Source: Bacillota bacterium | GTDB lineage: Bacteria > Bacillota_A > Clostridia > Lachnospirales > Lachnospiraceae | Assembly (NCBI GenBank): GCA_023443925.1 | Contig: JAEZSL010000278.1 | Location: 1-17,178, forward strand | DNA: 17,178 bases | Reading direction: 5' to 3' | Shown here: positions 7,295-15,084 of the stretch, piece by piece | Layout of the letters: the number at the start of each line of letters is the position of its first letter | Position numbering within the stretch: the first letter of the stretch is position 1 | Made by a program: the position numbers and the translations under genes | Notes under the pieces: model-generated | What the model saw: only the letters and a program-made list of their open reading frames with translations | Databases searched by the model: none | Told to the model about the DNA's origin: nothing

Positions 7295-7360
7295 ATGAAA
7301 ACTTTATCCGATAACCATATAAAGAAAGATATGGATTTAGGGTGGTCGGATGATAATTGA
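7295..7360 (+). CDS. Possible 21-residue leader peptide overlapping the next gene
   Basis: ATG 7295 is preceded by GGAGG (7282-7286) at an ideal 8-nt spacing, a better start signal than that of the following gene. The frame encodes 21 residues (MKTLSDNHIKKDMDLGWSDD plus a final Asn) and stops with TGA at 7358-7360, 9-11 bases into the 7350 gene in another frame. The overlap suggests translational coupling: ribosomes ending here could restart at 7350. There is no run of one amino acid codon, so no attenuation signal is apparent. It could instead be a chance short frame or the original N-terminus of a frameshifted gene. Confidence 0.4.
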   Translation: MKTLSDNHIKKDMDLGWSDDN

Positions 7361-7946
7361 TATTGATATAAAAATTGCAAATAGCAGCGGTAAACTAGTA
7401 CACAGTTTTTCTAAAAGGTTTAATGAAAGACTGGATTTGTCTGATAATATAGAAAAAGACAACGGTATGAGCAAGGATTTTGAAGACTTCCTTGCGGAGT
7501 ATTTAACGGCCAGCGGGCGGGTTGTCCGTAAAAAGCTGATAACGGAAGTATCTGGAGGTATACAGAATTCCGGTTTAAAAAGTGAAGCCGGCAGGTACTG
7601 GGAAGAAACGGATGACGGAATTACGGATAGTGAAATGGAATACCGAATCCGTATCGGTAAAAATAAAGTTATAGCCGGAAGAATTCCTTTCCAGCGGCTG
7701 AACCGCCTGAATTCAGTGACGAATGCATTGGATAAGGCAGAAGATGAGTATCTGGGTGTATCCGAGAGCAGCAGTACGGATTATACCGGTTTTGATGGAG
7801 GCGGTTTAAGTCCCGATACCGGAAGGAAAGACGTTACTGCTGATCTGGAACGGAATATTCAAAATCTGATGATACAGGCAGTTGAAAAATATGAATCGAA
7901 TTTTTATCATATGGAAAAGGAAAAAGAAGAATACAGCCAGTTGTGA
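7350..7946 (+). CDS. Protein of unknown function, 198 residues
   Basis: I do not recognise this protein. It has no signal peptide or membrane segment and is rich in charged residues. The N-terminus (MIIDIDIKIANSSGKL) looks like a beta strand pair, the middle is mixed with Ser/Asp/Gly-rich stretches near 135-155 that look disordered, and the last 35 residues (DLERNIQNLMIQAVEKYESN onward) form a likely amphipathic helix. Its own ribosome site is weak (AGGGTGG close to the ATG), and its start overlaps the short 7295 frame, so coupled translation is plausible. An in-frame TAG at 7338-7340 rules out a longer N-terminus. The ROK gene downstream has its own promoter, so the two need not be linked. 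Confidence 0.65.
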   Translation: MIIDIDIKIANSSGKLVHSFSKRFNERLDLSDNIEKDNGMSKDFEDFLAEYLTASGRVVRKKLITEVSGGIQNSGLKSEAGRYWEETDDGITDSEMEYRIRIGKNKVIAGRIPFQRLNRLNSVTNALDKAEDEYLGVSESSSTDYTGFDGGGLSPDTGRKDVTADLERNIQNLMIQAVEKYESNFYHMEKEKEEYSQL

Positions 7947-7961
7947 GAGCTTAGGATGTCC

Positions 7962-7990
7962 TTGCCAGAATAAAACATAACCGCTATAAT
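7962..7990 (+). promoter_or_regulatory. Sigma-A promoter of the ROK regulator gene
   Basis: TTGCCA (7962-7967), a 17-bp spacer and a perfect TATAAT (7985-7990). The predicted start near 7997 leaves only about 10 nt before the ATG at 8007, which argues for the TTG start at 8025. Confidence 0.8.
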
Positions 7991-8024
7991 ACATATAATA
8001 ACAGGTATGACAGGTGGTGCAATT

Positions 8025-9152
8025 TTGACGGATAAAAAGATTACTTCCATAGAAGTGAAAAAAATGAATAAAAACCGTATCTATAAACTGATTTATAACA
8101 GCAGGGAAATTGCCAGACAGGATATCGCTTCCCTGCTGTCCTTAAGTCTGCCTACAGTTAATCAGAATCTTAAGGAATTAACGGAAGATGGGTTAATCCA
8201 ATACGTCGGCAATTTTCAGTCCACCGGAGGGCGGAAAGCACAGGCTATTCTGCCGGTACCGAATGCGGGAATCAGTATAGGAATGGAAATCAGAAGGAAT
8301 CAGGTCAGTATACTGGCTATTGATTTATACGGTTCGGTTCTGGATTATGAAAAATATAGGAAGGCATTTTCAGAGGAAGAAGAGTATAGCCGGTATCTGG
8401 GATATCTGGTTCAGAATATGATAGAGCATAACCATTTTTATAAAAACAGAATTCTGGGGGTGGGTATTGCTGTTCCGGGAGTATTTGACCAGAATAAGGA
8501 ATATATTATCAAAGCTCCGACGCTGTCAGTAAATCAGTATCCTTTAAGTAAACTGACACAGGCAATAGAGTATCCCTGTATAGTGGATAATGATGCCAAT
8601 GCCGGAGCTTTCACCGAATTATGGACGAATTCACAAAGAGAAGACAAAGCTTATCTATCCGTGGGTAAGGGTGTCGGCGGTTGTATTATAAAAAAAGATG
8701 AATTGTATAAGGGGCACCATCACAGGGCCGGGGAATTCGGACATATGACCGTATCCCCCGGGGGCAGGTTATGTAATTGCGGTCAGAAAGGCTGTTTGGA
8801 GGCATATATCTCTACTGCCCGTATATCCGATGATTTAGGCTGTCAGGTAGAAGACTTCTTTTCGGAACTGTCTTCCCAAAATGCAAAATATTTAAAAATT
8901 TGGGACGAGTATCTGGAATATCTGTGCATCGGCATCAATAATATATATATGGTATATGACAGCGATGTGGTTTTAGGCGGGGTACTGGCACAATATCTGG
9001 ATCCTCATCTGGACGAGATAAGAAAACGTCTGGCAGAATGCAATTTCTTTGAAAAGAGCGGAGAATACTTTAAACTTACCCAGTATCAAAGCCGGGCTGC
9101 GGCCATTGGTGCGGCTTTACAGCTGGTAAACCGGTTTATTGAGGGAATATAA
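8025..9152 (+). CDS. ROK family transcriptional regulator (XylR/NagC type)
   Basis: A 375-residue protein combining an N-terminal winged helix (about 20-70; ARQDIASLLSLSLPTVNQNL is the recognition region) with a ROK sugar-kinase fold. The kinase part shows GVGIAVPGVFD, the catalytic-type D188-N189-D190-A-N-A motif, a glycine loop GKGVGG, and the ROK zinc site H240, C250, C252, C257 (CNCGQKGC). Such proteins usually repress sugar genes until a sugar or sugar phosphate binds. I chose TTG 8025 because AGGTGG lies 7 nt upstream; the in-frame ATG 8007 would add 6 residues but has no room for a ribosome site after the predicted transcript start. Its likely target is the sugar isomerase gene downstream, whose promoter contains a palindrome. 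Confidence 0.9.
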   Translation: MTDKKITSIEVKKMNKNRIYKLIYNSREIARQDIASLLSLSLPTVNQNLKELTEDGLIQYVGNFQSTGGRKAQAILPVPNAGISIGMEIRRNQVSILAIDLYGSVLDYEKYRKAFSEEEEYSRYLGYLVQNMIEHNHFYKNRILGVGIAVPGVFDQNKEYIIKAPTLSVNQYPLSKLTQAIEYPCIVDNDANAGAFTELWTNSQREDKAYLSVGKGVGGCIIKKDELYKGHHHRAGEFGHMTVSPGGRLCNCGQKGCLEAYISTARISDDLGCQVEDFFSELSSQNAKYLKIWDEYLEYLCIGINNIYMVYDSDVVLGGVLAQYLDPHLDEIRKRLAECNFFEKSGEYFKLTQYQSRAAAIGAALQLVNRFIEGI

Positions 9153-9238
9153 CGGTACCGGTGCAGAAAATCAGCATGGGGTACAGCCTGGAGCACAAGC
9201 TTTATTATGGCTTTCAGCCTCAGTTTTTACAGAATGTA

Positions 9239-9267
9239 TTGACATAAATAATAATTTAAATTAGAAT
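9239..9267 (+). promoter_or_regulatory. Strong promoter of the sugar isomerase gene with an embedded palindrome
   Basis: A perfect TTGACA (9239-9244), a 17-bp spacer and TAGAAT (9262-9267). The palindrome TAATTTAAATTA (9252-9263) fills the end of the spacer and overlaps the -10 box, where a bound repressor would block RNA polymerase. It is a reasonable operator candidate for the neighbouring ROK protein, since XylR-type operators are AT-rich dyads. The leader to the ATG at 9498 would be about 225 nt. Confidence 0.7.
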
Positions 9268-9346
9268 GATAATATACTTTTAGAAAAGCACTTTGTAAAA
9301 GTTCATACCTTACCGTATTAAGAATACAATTAATATGACAGGGCAG

Positions 9347-9374
9347 ATAGCAGGGATACGGAGTTCCCTGCTAT
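9347..9374 (+). promoter_or_regulatory. Leader hairpin upstream of the sugar isomerase gene
   Basis: Perfect 10-bp inverted repeat, arms ATAGCAGGGA and TCCCTGCTAT, with an 8-nt loop, lying within the predicted 5' leader. No T-run follows, so it is not a standard terminator. A second, weaker dyad TGCCAC/GTGGCA lies near 9426-9460. It could be an operator, an mRNA-stabilising hairpin or part of a regulatory RNA. Confidence 0.5.
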
Positions 9375-9497
9375 TGGTATGGAATAAGCTGATTTATTGC
9401 ATAAGAATATTTAAAAAGGAAAGGTTGCCACCAGGTGATTTTACATATTATTCTGTGGCAGTATTCCGGGGATGCCGGGATATAATGGGTGCTAAAA

Positions 9498-10973
9498 ATG
9501 AAAAATATGCCTGAAGTAAAATTAGGTATTGTGGCTGTAAGCCGCGACTGTTTCCCAATGACTTTATCCGTATCCAGAAGACAGGCGGTTGTAAAAGAAT
9601 TTACCGCTAAATACGGAGAGCTTTATGAATGTCCTACCTGCGTGGAAAATGAAATCCACATGCGAACCGCATTAAGTGAAGTAAAAGCAGCCGGCTGCAA
9701 TGCTTTGGTAGTTTACCTTGGCAATTTTGGACCGGAAACAGCCGAAACCTTACTGGCCAAAGAATTCGGCGGACCGGTTATGTTTGTGGCAGCAGCAGAA
9801 GAAACCGGGGATGATTTAATCGGCGGCCGCGGCGATGCTTACTGCGGTATGTTAAACGCCAGCTACAACTTAAAGCTTCGCAACATTAAAGCTTACATAC
9901 CGGAATATCCTGTGGGTACTGCAGAAGAATGTGCGGATATGATGGGTGAGTTCTTACCGATTGCCCGTGCAATAATCGGATTAAACAGTTTAAAAATCAT
10001 TTCCTTCGGACCCCGCCCTCAGGACTTTTTGGCCTGTAACGCACCAATCAAACAGCTTTATAATCTGGGTGTTGAAATTGAAGAAAACTCAGAACTTGAT
10101 TTATTTGAAGCCTTTAATAAACATGCCGGTGATGCCAGAATTCCGGAAGTTGTTAAGAGTATGGAAGCTGAGCTTGGGCAAGGCAATTTAAAACCTGAAA
10201 TATTGCCAAAACTGGCTCAATATGAAATCACACTGCTTGACTGGGCAGAAGGACATAAAGGTTCCAGAGAATATGTGGCAATTGCCGGAAAATGCTGGCC
10301 TGCTTTCCAGACCCAGTTCGGTTTTGTTCCCTGTTATGTTAACAGCCGTTTAACAGCAATGGGTATCCCCGTATCCTGTGAAGTTGATATCTATGGTGCC
10401 TTAAGTGAATTCATCGGCACAGCTGTCAGCGAGGATACAGTTACTTTGCTGGATATTAACAATACGGTTCCTGCCGATATGTTTGCAGCCGATATCAAAG
10501 GAAAACACAACTATACCCATAAGGATACCTTCATGGGCTTCCACTGCGGAAATACGGCAGCCGGCAAGTTATCTTTCTGTTCCATGAAATATCAGATGAT
10601 TATGGCCAGAAACCTTCCGGAAGAAGTGACACAGGGAACCTTAGAGGGAGATATCGTTCCGGGAGACATTACCTTCTTCCGTTTACAAAGTACTGCAGAT
10701 GCTAAATTAAGAGGCTATATTGCCCAGGGCGAAGTACTTCCGGTAGCCACTCGTTCCTTTGGAGCCATCGGTGTATTCGCAATTCCGGAGATGGGAAGAT
10801 TTTACCGTCATGTATTAGTAGAAGGCAACTATCCTCATCATGGTGCTGTTGCATTCGGACATTTTGGCAAAGCGATCTATGAAGTATTTAAATATGCTGG
10901 AGTGGAAGCAGAGGAAATCGGCTTTAACCAGCCTAAGGGAATGCTGTATAAGACAGAAAATCCCTTTGCATAG
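9498..10973 (+). CDS. L-fucose/L-arabinose isomerase family protein
   Basis: A 491-residue protein of the fucose/arabinose isomerase fold, which interconverts aldoses and ketoses using a divalent metal. The likely metal ligands are present: Glu295 in SCEVDIYG, Asp319 in LLDINNT, and a His in YPHHGAVAFGH (residues 447-448). N-terminal Rossmann-like parts (KLGIVAVSRDCFP, LVVYLGNFGPE) match the family. The start is probably ATG 9498, with GGGTG 6 nt upstream; GTG 9489 would add three residues. The protein is shorter than E. coli FucI (about 590) and similar in size to AraA, so the substrate is uncertain and it should not be called fucI or araA. The next gene, a TIM-barrel isomerase, and the preceding ROK regulator suggest a small catabolic module for a rare sugar. 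A strong terminator follows. Confidence 0.85.
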   Translation: MKNMPEVKLGIVAVSRDCFPMTLSVSRRQAVVKEFTAKYGELYECPTCVENEIHMRTALSEVKAAGCNALVVYLGNFGPETAETLLAKEFGGPVMFVAAAEETGDDLIGGRGDAYCGMLNASYNLKLRNIKAYIPEYPVGTAEECADMMGEFLPIARAIIGLNSLKIISFGPRPQDFLACNAPIKQLYNLGVEIEENSELDLFEAFNKHAGDARIPEVVKSMEAELGQGNLKPEILPKLAQYEITLLDWAEGHKGSREYVAIAGKCWPAFQTQFGFVPCYVNSRLTAMGIPVSCEVDIYGALSEFIGTAVSEDTVTLLDINNTVPADMFAADIKGKHNYTHKDTFMGFHCGNTAAGKLSFCSMKYQMIMARNLPEEVTQGTLEGDIVPGDITFFRLQSTADAKLRGYIAQGEVLPVATRSFGAIGVFAIPEMGRFYRHVLVEGNYPHHGAVAFGHFGKAIYEVFKYAGVEAEEIGFNQPKGMLYKTENPFA

Positions 10974-11027
10974 AAACCTGAAGAGATGGAACTTTTTGAA
11001 AATATAAGAACCAGATTTTAAAGAAAT

Positions 11028-11077
11028 AAATAAGATGCCCCGGAGATTATGCAATCTTTAAGGGCATCTTATTTTTT
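11028..11077 (+). terminator. Rho-independent terminator after the sugar isomerase gene
   Basis: A perfect 13-bp stem, AAATAAGATGCCC (11028-11040) with GGGCATCTTATTT (11062-11074), ending in a run of T (to 11077). It separates the isomerase transcript from the TIM-barrel gene. Confidence 0.93.
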
Positions 11078-11305
11078 GCGGAAATTGTGTCCTGTTGCAT
11101 AAAAACCCCTGCCGGGTGAGATGTATATGAATACGTAAAGAATAATATTGTTCGAAAGATTGTCACTACCTTGACTAAAAAAGTATTTCAATTAGAGATG
11201 ATATTACATTAATACTATGACAAAATATATTCTCGTGGTATTACACCCGTATTATAATAAGAATCAGGAATATCCTTAGGAAATTAGAATAGACGGAGGT
11301 TACAC
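11078..11305 (+). promoter_or_regulatory. Promoter region of the TIM-barrel isomerase gene
   Basis: A good TATAAT occurs at 11253-11258 but its -35 region (TTCTCG, 11230-11235) is poor, as expected for a promoter needing an activator. A TTGACT at 11171-11176 has no matching -10 box. The gene therefore seems to be transcribed separately from the isomerase gene. No other gene is visible in this stretch. Confidence 0.35.
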
Positions 11306-12073
11306 ATGATATTAGATATCTGTATTGATATGGTATATGAAGGAGTTAAATTTACAGACGCTATGGAAAAAGTCAGGAAAGCCGGATTCACTTCTTACGA
11401 ATTCTGGAGCTGGTGGGATAAGGATATGGATTCCATTCTGGAAAAACAAAAAGAACTTGGTATGACTTGCACCACATTCTGCACCAAATCTGTTACCTTA
11501 TTGGACCCGTTACAAAGACAGGCATATATTGAAGGTTTACAGGAAAGTATAGCCATGGCAAAGCGTTTTGGCACAAAACAACTGATTACCCAGACAGGCA
11601 GCCTGATACCCGGCAAAACCTATAAGGAACAGTGGGAGAGCCTTGTTGCCGGTTTAAAGGCCTGTGCTCCGGTATTGAAAGAAAATGATGTGGTTTTATT
11701 GGTAGAACCCCTAAATCTTTTGGATCACCCCGGTTATTACCTTACGAAATCATCAGAAGCTTTCCGCCTGATAAAGGAAGTAGAAGGCAGCCACATTAAA
11801 ATATTATATGATATCTACCACTTTCAGATTGCGGAAGGTGATCTGATCAGAACCATATCTAATAATATCCAGGACATTGCCCACTTCCATTGTGCGGGAA
11901 ACCCGGGCAGAGGCAATATCACCGAAGGGGAAATAAATTATCCGGAAATCTTCCGTACCCTCCGCCGACTGGGGTATACTGGCTGCATCGGTCTGGAAGG
12001 CAGGATATCCGGTGACCGGGAAATCGGTATTTCAGAAGCCGGTGCACTCTTAAAAAATAGTTTAGTCAAATAA
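11306..12073 (+). CDS. Hydroxypyruvate isomerase-like sugar isomerase/epimerase (TIM barrel)
   Basis: A 255-residue protein of the AP-endonuclease-2 / xylose-isomerase-like superfamily, close in pattern to hydroxypyruvate isomerase (Hyi) and 2-oxo-tetronate isomerase. The metal-ligand set is visible: Glu134 (VEPLN), Asp169 (YDIYHFQIAEGDL), His195 (HFHCAGNPGRG) and Glu231 (GLEG). The GEINYPEIF and GYTGCIGLE motifs are typical of the Hyi branch. GGAGG 6 nt before ATG 11306 fixes the start. The enzyme is cytosolic and acts on a small ketose or 2-keto acid; the exact substrate is open, and ketose 3-epimerase activity is an alternative. Its last 12 bp overlap the converging EamA transporter gene. 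Confidence 0.87.
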   Translation: MILDICIDMVYEGVKFTDAMEKVRKAGFTSYEFWSWWDKDMDSILEKQKELGMTCTTFCTKSVTLLDPLQRQAYIEGLQESIAMAKRFGTKQLITQTGSLIPGKTYKEQWESLVAGLKACAPVLKENDVVLLVEPLNLLDHPGYYLTKSSEAFRLIKEVEGSHIKILYDIYHFQIAEGDLIRTISNNIQDIAHFHCAGNPGRGNITEGEINYPEIFRTLRRLGYTGCIGLEGRISGDREIGISEAGALLKNSLVK

Positions 12074-12991
12074 TTTACGGATTATAGGGATACGTTCTTT
12101 ATCAAATTTAAAATTGTTTTCAGATAATAGTAATCCAATCAGTGTTAACAGGATACCAAGGGCAGCGATACCTGTGATTTCTTCCTGCAGTATCAGAAAT
12201 GATACTACTACGGTAATAACGGGTATAATATAAATATACAGGCTTGACTTAATAGCACCCAACAATTTGGCAGCCAGATTCCAGGTTACAAAACAGAGAG
12301 CGGAAGCACCCATACCCAGGTATAAGATATTAAAAAGGTTCAGCGGTTTAAGCAATTGACCCATTTCAATATCTACCTTAAAGTACAGCAAGGCAGGAAC
12401 CATAAAGATAAGGCCGTAGAAAAAAATCCTTCTGGTGGCCTGGATGATAGGATAGCCGTGATCACTGATTTTTTTGGAAAATACGGAATATACTCCCCAT
12501 ACCACAGCCGCCAGTACAGCCAGAATATCCCCCAGTGGATTCAGCTGCATTACGGTGCTTCCGTTGTAGCTGATCATTATGATACCGGTAATTGCGGTAA
12601 TAAAGCCGATAAAGAAGGTAGGCTTCAGCTTTTCACCGGCTAAAAATATATGGGCAAAAATGGCGGTAAAAATAGGTGCAATGGATACCACAATACCCAC
12701 ATTGGAAGCATATGTATAGGTAAGAGCAATATTTTCTAACAGGAAGTATAAAGTAACACCGGTAATTCCGGCACCTGCAAATAACAGTTCGTGCTTTTTG
12801 TTACTGATCTTCAGTTTATGAGGAGACATTAGAAAAAGCATCAGGTATCCGATTATAAACCGGATTATTAGTATTTCAATCGGTGTAAACGTGGTTAATA
12901 ATACTTTAGTAGATATAAAAGTTGTTGCCCAAATTACTACACTGAATAAGGCACCCAGGTGACCTTTTAGATTATTAGATTGTTGATTCAT
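12062..12991 (-). CDS. EamA family (DMT superfamily) membrane transporter
   Basis: A 309-residue protein with about ten membrane helices in two EamA repeats. The first begins GHLGALFSVVIWATTFISTK and the second PLGDILAVLAAVVWGVYSVF, each with the conserved W-x-x-x-(F/S) entry helix. These proteins usually export amino acids or other metabolites. The frame is open up to 13078, but the true start is ATG 12991: it has GAGG 8 nt upstream and places the first helix at the normal position, whereas the extra 29 residues have no ribosome site. The C-terminus (EERI..IRKLFD side) is short and basic. The gene converges on the TIM-barrel gene with a 12-bp overlap. The substrate cannot be predicted. Confidence 0.92.
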   Translation of the reverse strand: MNQQSNNLKGHLGALFSVVIWATTFISTKVLLTTFTPIEILIIRFIIGYLMLFLMSPHKLKISNKKHELLFAGAGITGVTLYFLLENIALTYTYASNVGIVVSIAPIFTAIFAHIFLAGEKLKPTFFIGFITAITGIIMISYNGSTVMQLNPLGDILAVLAAVVWGVYSVFSKKISDHGYPIIQATRRIFFYGLIFMVPALLYFKVDIEMGQLLKPLNLFNILYLGMGASALCFVTWNLAAKLLGAIKSSLYIYIIPVITVVVSFLILQEEITGIAALGILLTLIGLLLSENNFKFDKERIPIIRKLFD

Positions 12992-13024
12992 ATATTTAAC
13001 CTCATAAATAATACATTTGATACC

Positions 13025-13057
13025 AGGATTTTGCATTCTGACGAAATATAAAATCCT
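13025..13057. repeat. Inverted repeat upstream of the transporter gene
   Basis: Arms AGGATTTT (13025-13032) and AAAATCCT (13050-13057) with a 17-bp loop, 34 bp upstream of the transporter start. On the minus strand TATATT lies between the arms but has no convincing -35, so this may be an operator or a leader hairpin. Weakly supported. Confidence 0.3.
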
Positions 13058-13103
13058 TTTACTGATTAGTTGCGGCATTTGTTTTGATATTGATAAACGA
13101 TAA

Positions 13104-13139
13104 CACCCCTTTTCGATATTAACAATATCAAAAGGGGTG
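13104..13139 (-). terminator. Long hairpin after serS, probable terminator
   Basis: A 16-bp stem with a single bulged base: CACCCCTTTT plus GATATT (13104-13120) against AATATC plus AAAAGGGGTG (13124-13139), with a 3-nt loop. It lies about 140 bp past the serS stop. The T-rich tail is better on the plus strand (CTGTTTTATT) than on the minus strand (TTATCGTTTATC), so it may work in both directions and insulate the transporter from serS. Confidence 0.65.
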
Positions 13140-13155
13140 CTGTTTTATTAGACAA

Positions 13156-13201
13156 GTTACTGAGTTACTGAGTATCTTCTTTAACTTACTGAGTATCTTT
13201 T
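13156..13201. repeat. Short direct repeats downstream of serS
   Basis: TTACTGAGTATCTT occurs at 13165-13178 and 13186-13199 (21-bp period), with a partial copy (TTACTGAG) at 13157-13164. Low complexity; no function is evident. Confidence 0.5.
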
Positions 13202-13281
13202 CTTAAAGTACTAAGAGGGGTATTCAGGGGGTTGAAATTAACTGCCTGAATCTAAATAGTAATTTCATAGGGAAGCGGGAC

Positions 13282-14559
13282 TTATCTGATTACAGTTTTA
13301 CCGCCCATATAAGGCTGCAGAGCAGCAGGAATATTAACGGAACCATCTTCATTTAAGTTGTTTTCCAGGAAAGCAATTAACATTCTGGGAGGCGCTACTA
13401 CAGTATTGTTTAAGGTGTGTGCAAAATATTTACCACCTTCGCCCACCACACGTATTTTCAGACGACGTGCCTGAGCATCTCCTAAATTAGAGCAGCTTCC
13501 GACCTCAAAATATTTTTGCTGTCTGGGAGACCAGGCTTCCACATCGATGGATTTTACCTTTAAATCGGCAAGGTCACCGGAACAGCATTCCAGGGTTCTT
13601 ACCGGAATATCCAAGGTGCGGAATAGATCAACGGTATTCTGCCATAATTTCTCGAACCAGAATTTGCTTTCTTCGGGTTTACATACTACGATCATTTCCT
13701 GCTTTTCGAACTGGTGGATGCGGTATACGCCTCTTTCTTCCAGTCCATGGGCGCCTTTTTCCTTACGAAAGCATGGGGAATAGCTGGTTAAAGTCTGGGG
13801 CAGCGAGGTTTCCGGCAGTATGGTATCGATGTATTTACCAATCATGGAATGTTCACTGGTTCCGATGAGATAAAGATCTTCACCTTCTATTTTATACATC
13901 ATGGCATCCATTTCGGCAAAACTCATAACTCCGGTAACTACGTCGCTGCGGATCATATAAGGAGGGATGCAGTAAGTAAAACCGCGGTCTATCATAAAGT
14001 CCCTGGCATAGGAGATTACTGCGGAATGAAGTCTTGCAATATCACCCATCAGATAATAAAAACCGTTGCCGGCAACTTTTCTGGCGCTGTCTAAATCGAT
14101 GCCTTTTAGTTTTTCCATAATATCCGTATGGTAAGGGATTTCAAAATCCGGAACCACAGGTTCACCGTAACGCATTACTTCTACATTTTCACTGTCATCT
14201 TTACCGATAGGAACGCTGGGATCAATGATATTAGGAATTGTCATCATGATTTTTTTTATTTTTTCTTCCAGTTCACTTTCTTTTACTTCCAATTCAGCCA
14301 GGTGCTGTGTATCTAAAGTGATCTGCTTTTTCAAAGCCTCGGCTTCCTCTTTTTTACCCTGAGCCATTAAACCGCCGATCAGTTTTGAAGCTTTATTTTT
14401 TTCAAAACGAAGCGTGTCAGCTTCCTGCTTGGCATTCCTGCTGGCTGCATCCAGGGTGATAACTTCATCTACCAGCTCTAGTTTACTATCCTGGAATTTA
14501 TTACGGATGTTTTGTTTTACAAGTTCGGGATTTTCCCTTACAAATTTTAAATCTAACAT
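13282..14559 (-). CDS. serS: Seryl-tRNA synthetase, divergent clostridial form
   Basis: A 425-residue class II synthetase that charges tRNA-Ser in the cytoplasm. Residues 1-110 form the long antiparallel coiled-coil arm that contacts the variable arm of tRNA-Ser. The catalytic core holds motif 2 (SPCFRKEKGAHG ... RIHQFEKQE, about 261-288), the SCSNLGDAQARR block (355-366) and motif 3 (APPRMLIAFLEN, about 389-400). Several sites differ from the usual bacterial form: GTSEH instead of TAEV near 233, and HTLNNTVVAPPR where most have HTLNGSGLAVGR. Length is normal and the frame intact, so this looks like a functional variant. AAGGAGG 7 nt upstream fixes ATG 14559. A T-box leader precedes it, so expression should respond to uncharged tRNA-Ser. 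Confidence 0.96.
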   Translation of the reverse strand: MLDLKFVRENPELVKQNIRNKFQDSKLELVDEVITLDAASRNAKQEADTLRFEKNKASKLIGGLMAQGKKEEAEALKKQITLDTQHLAELEVKESELEEKIKKIMMTIPNIIDPSVPIGKDDSENVEVMRYGEPVVPDFEIPYHTDIMEKLKGIDLDSARKVAGNGFYYLMGDIARLHSAVISYARDFMIDRGFTYCIPPYMIRSDVVTGVMSFAEMDAMMYKIEGEDLYLIGTSEHSMIGKYIDTILPETSLPQTLTSYSPCFRKEKGAHGLEERGVYRIHQFEKQEMIVVCKPEESKFWFEKLWQNTVDLFRTLDIPVRTLECCSGDLADLKVKSIDVEAWSPRQQKYFEVGSCSNLGDAQARRLKIRVVGEGGKYFAHTLNNTVVAPPRMLIAFLENNLNEDGSVNIPAALQPYMGGKTVIR

Positions 14560-14656
14560 GATATTCCTCCTTATTTTGTAATTCTTAGCTGATTCGGCAG
14601 GTTAACACAAAGCCATGACAGCATCTGTAAGCCGTTCAGTTTGCGGCAGAGGAAAT

Positions 14657-14896
14657 AAAAAAAATCCTTTCACCGCATATTAAAATATGGGACGAAAGAA
14701 TTCCGCGTTGCCACCCAAATTGCCGTCATAAAAAAGTTACGGCCACTCGAAAGTAGGATATAGGCTACTAACCTTCCGGTTCTTCACCGGCAGCTCCAAA
14801 AGTGGAAAGATTTATCCTTTCACCGGTTTGCACCAACCACCGGCTCTCTGAAGAAATTAATAAATCGAAGCTTTTATCATCGCTGTTTCTTATATT
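14657..14896 (-). promoter_or_regulatory. T-box riboswitch leader of serS
   Basis: Read on the minus strand, the leader begins near 14896, forms a Stem I region containing AGAGAGCCGG and GGTGCAAACCGG, and carries the T-box sequence GGGTGGCAACGCGG (14703-14716), which pairs with the tRNA acceptor end. The terminator follows: a hairpin (CTTTC/GAAAG outer pairs, 14667-14698) and a run of eight T (14657-14664). Uncharged tRNA should favour the antiterminator and readthrough into serS. Specificity for serine rests on the gene context; I could not fix the specifier codon with certainty (TCT or TCC near 14810-14820 are candidates). Confidence 0.93.
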
Positions 14897-14902
14897 TTTA
14901 TT

Positions 14903-14931
14903 ATTATATACCATTTTTTAATAATTAACAA
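14903..14931 (-). promoter_or_regulatory. serS promoter
   Basis: On the minus strand, TTGTTA (14926-14931), a 17-bp spacer and a perfect TATAAT (14903-14908), starting the T-box leader near 14896. Confidence 0.8.
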
Positions 14932-15084
14932 GAATAATTTTTGATTGGAGAAAAACATGTGATAGGTAAATGAAAAAGTCATACTCTCCATCCATTGACA
15001 GCTGGGCAGCTCTTTGAGTTTCACACTAGGTGTTTGGAATAAAGGGACATTTCCAAATATGGTTCACAAAATTACTTTTATTTG
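14932..15084. other. Intergenic spacer between larE and the serS promoter
   Basis: No gene supported. A 15-codon frame beginning near 14970 lacks a proper ribosome site. A lone TTGACA at 14995-15000 has no -10 partner on the plus strand. Confidence 0.5.

Noticed and set aside
12992..13078. N-terminal extension of the EamA transporter
   Set aside because: In frame but without a ribosome site; ATG 12991 has GAGG at good spacing and gives the normal family length.
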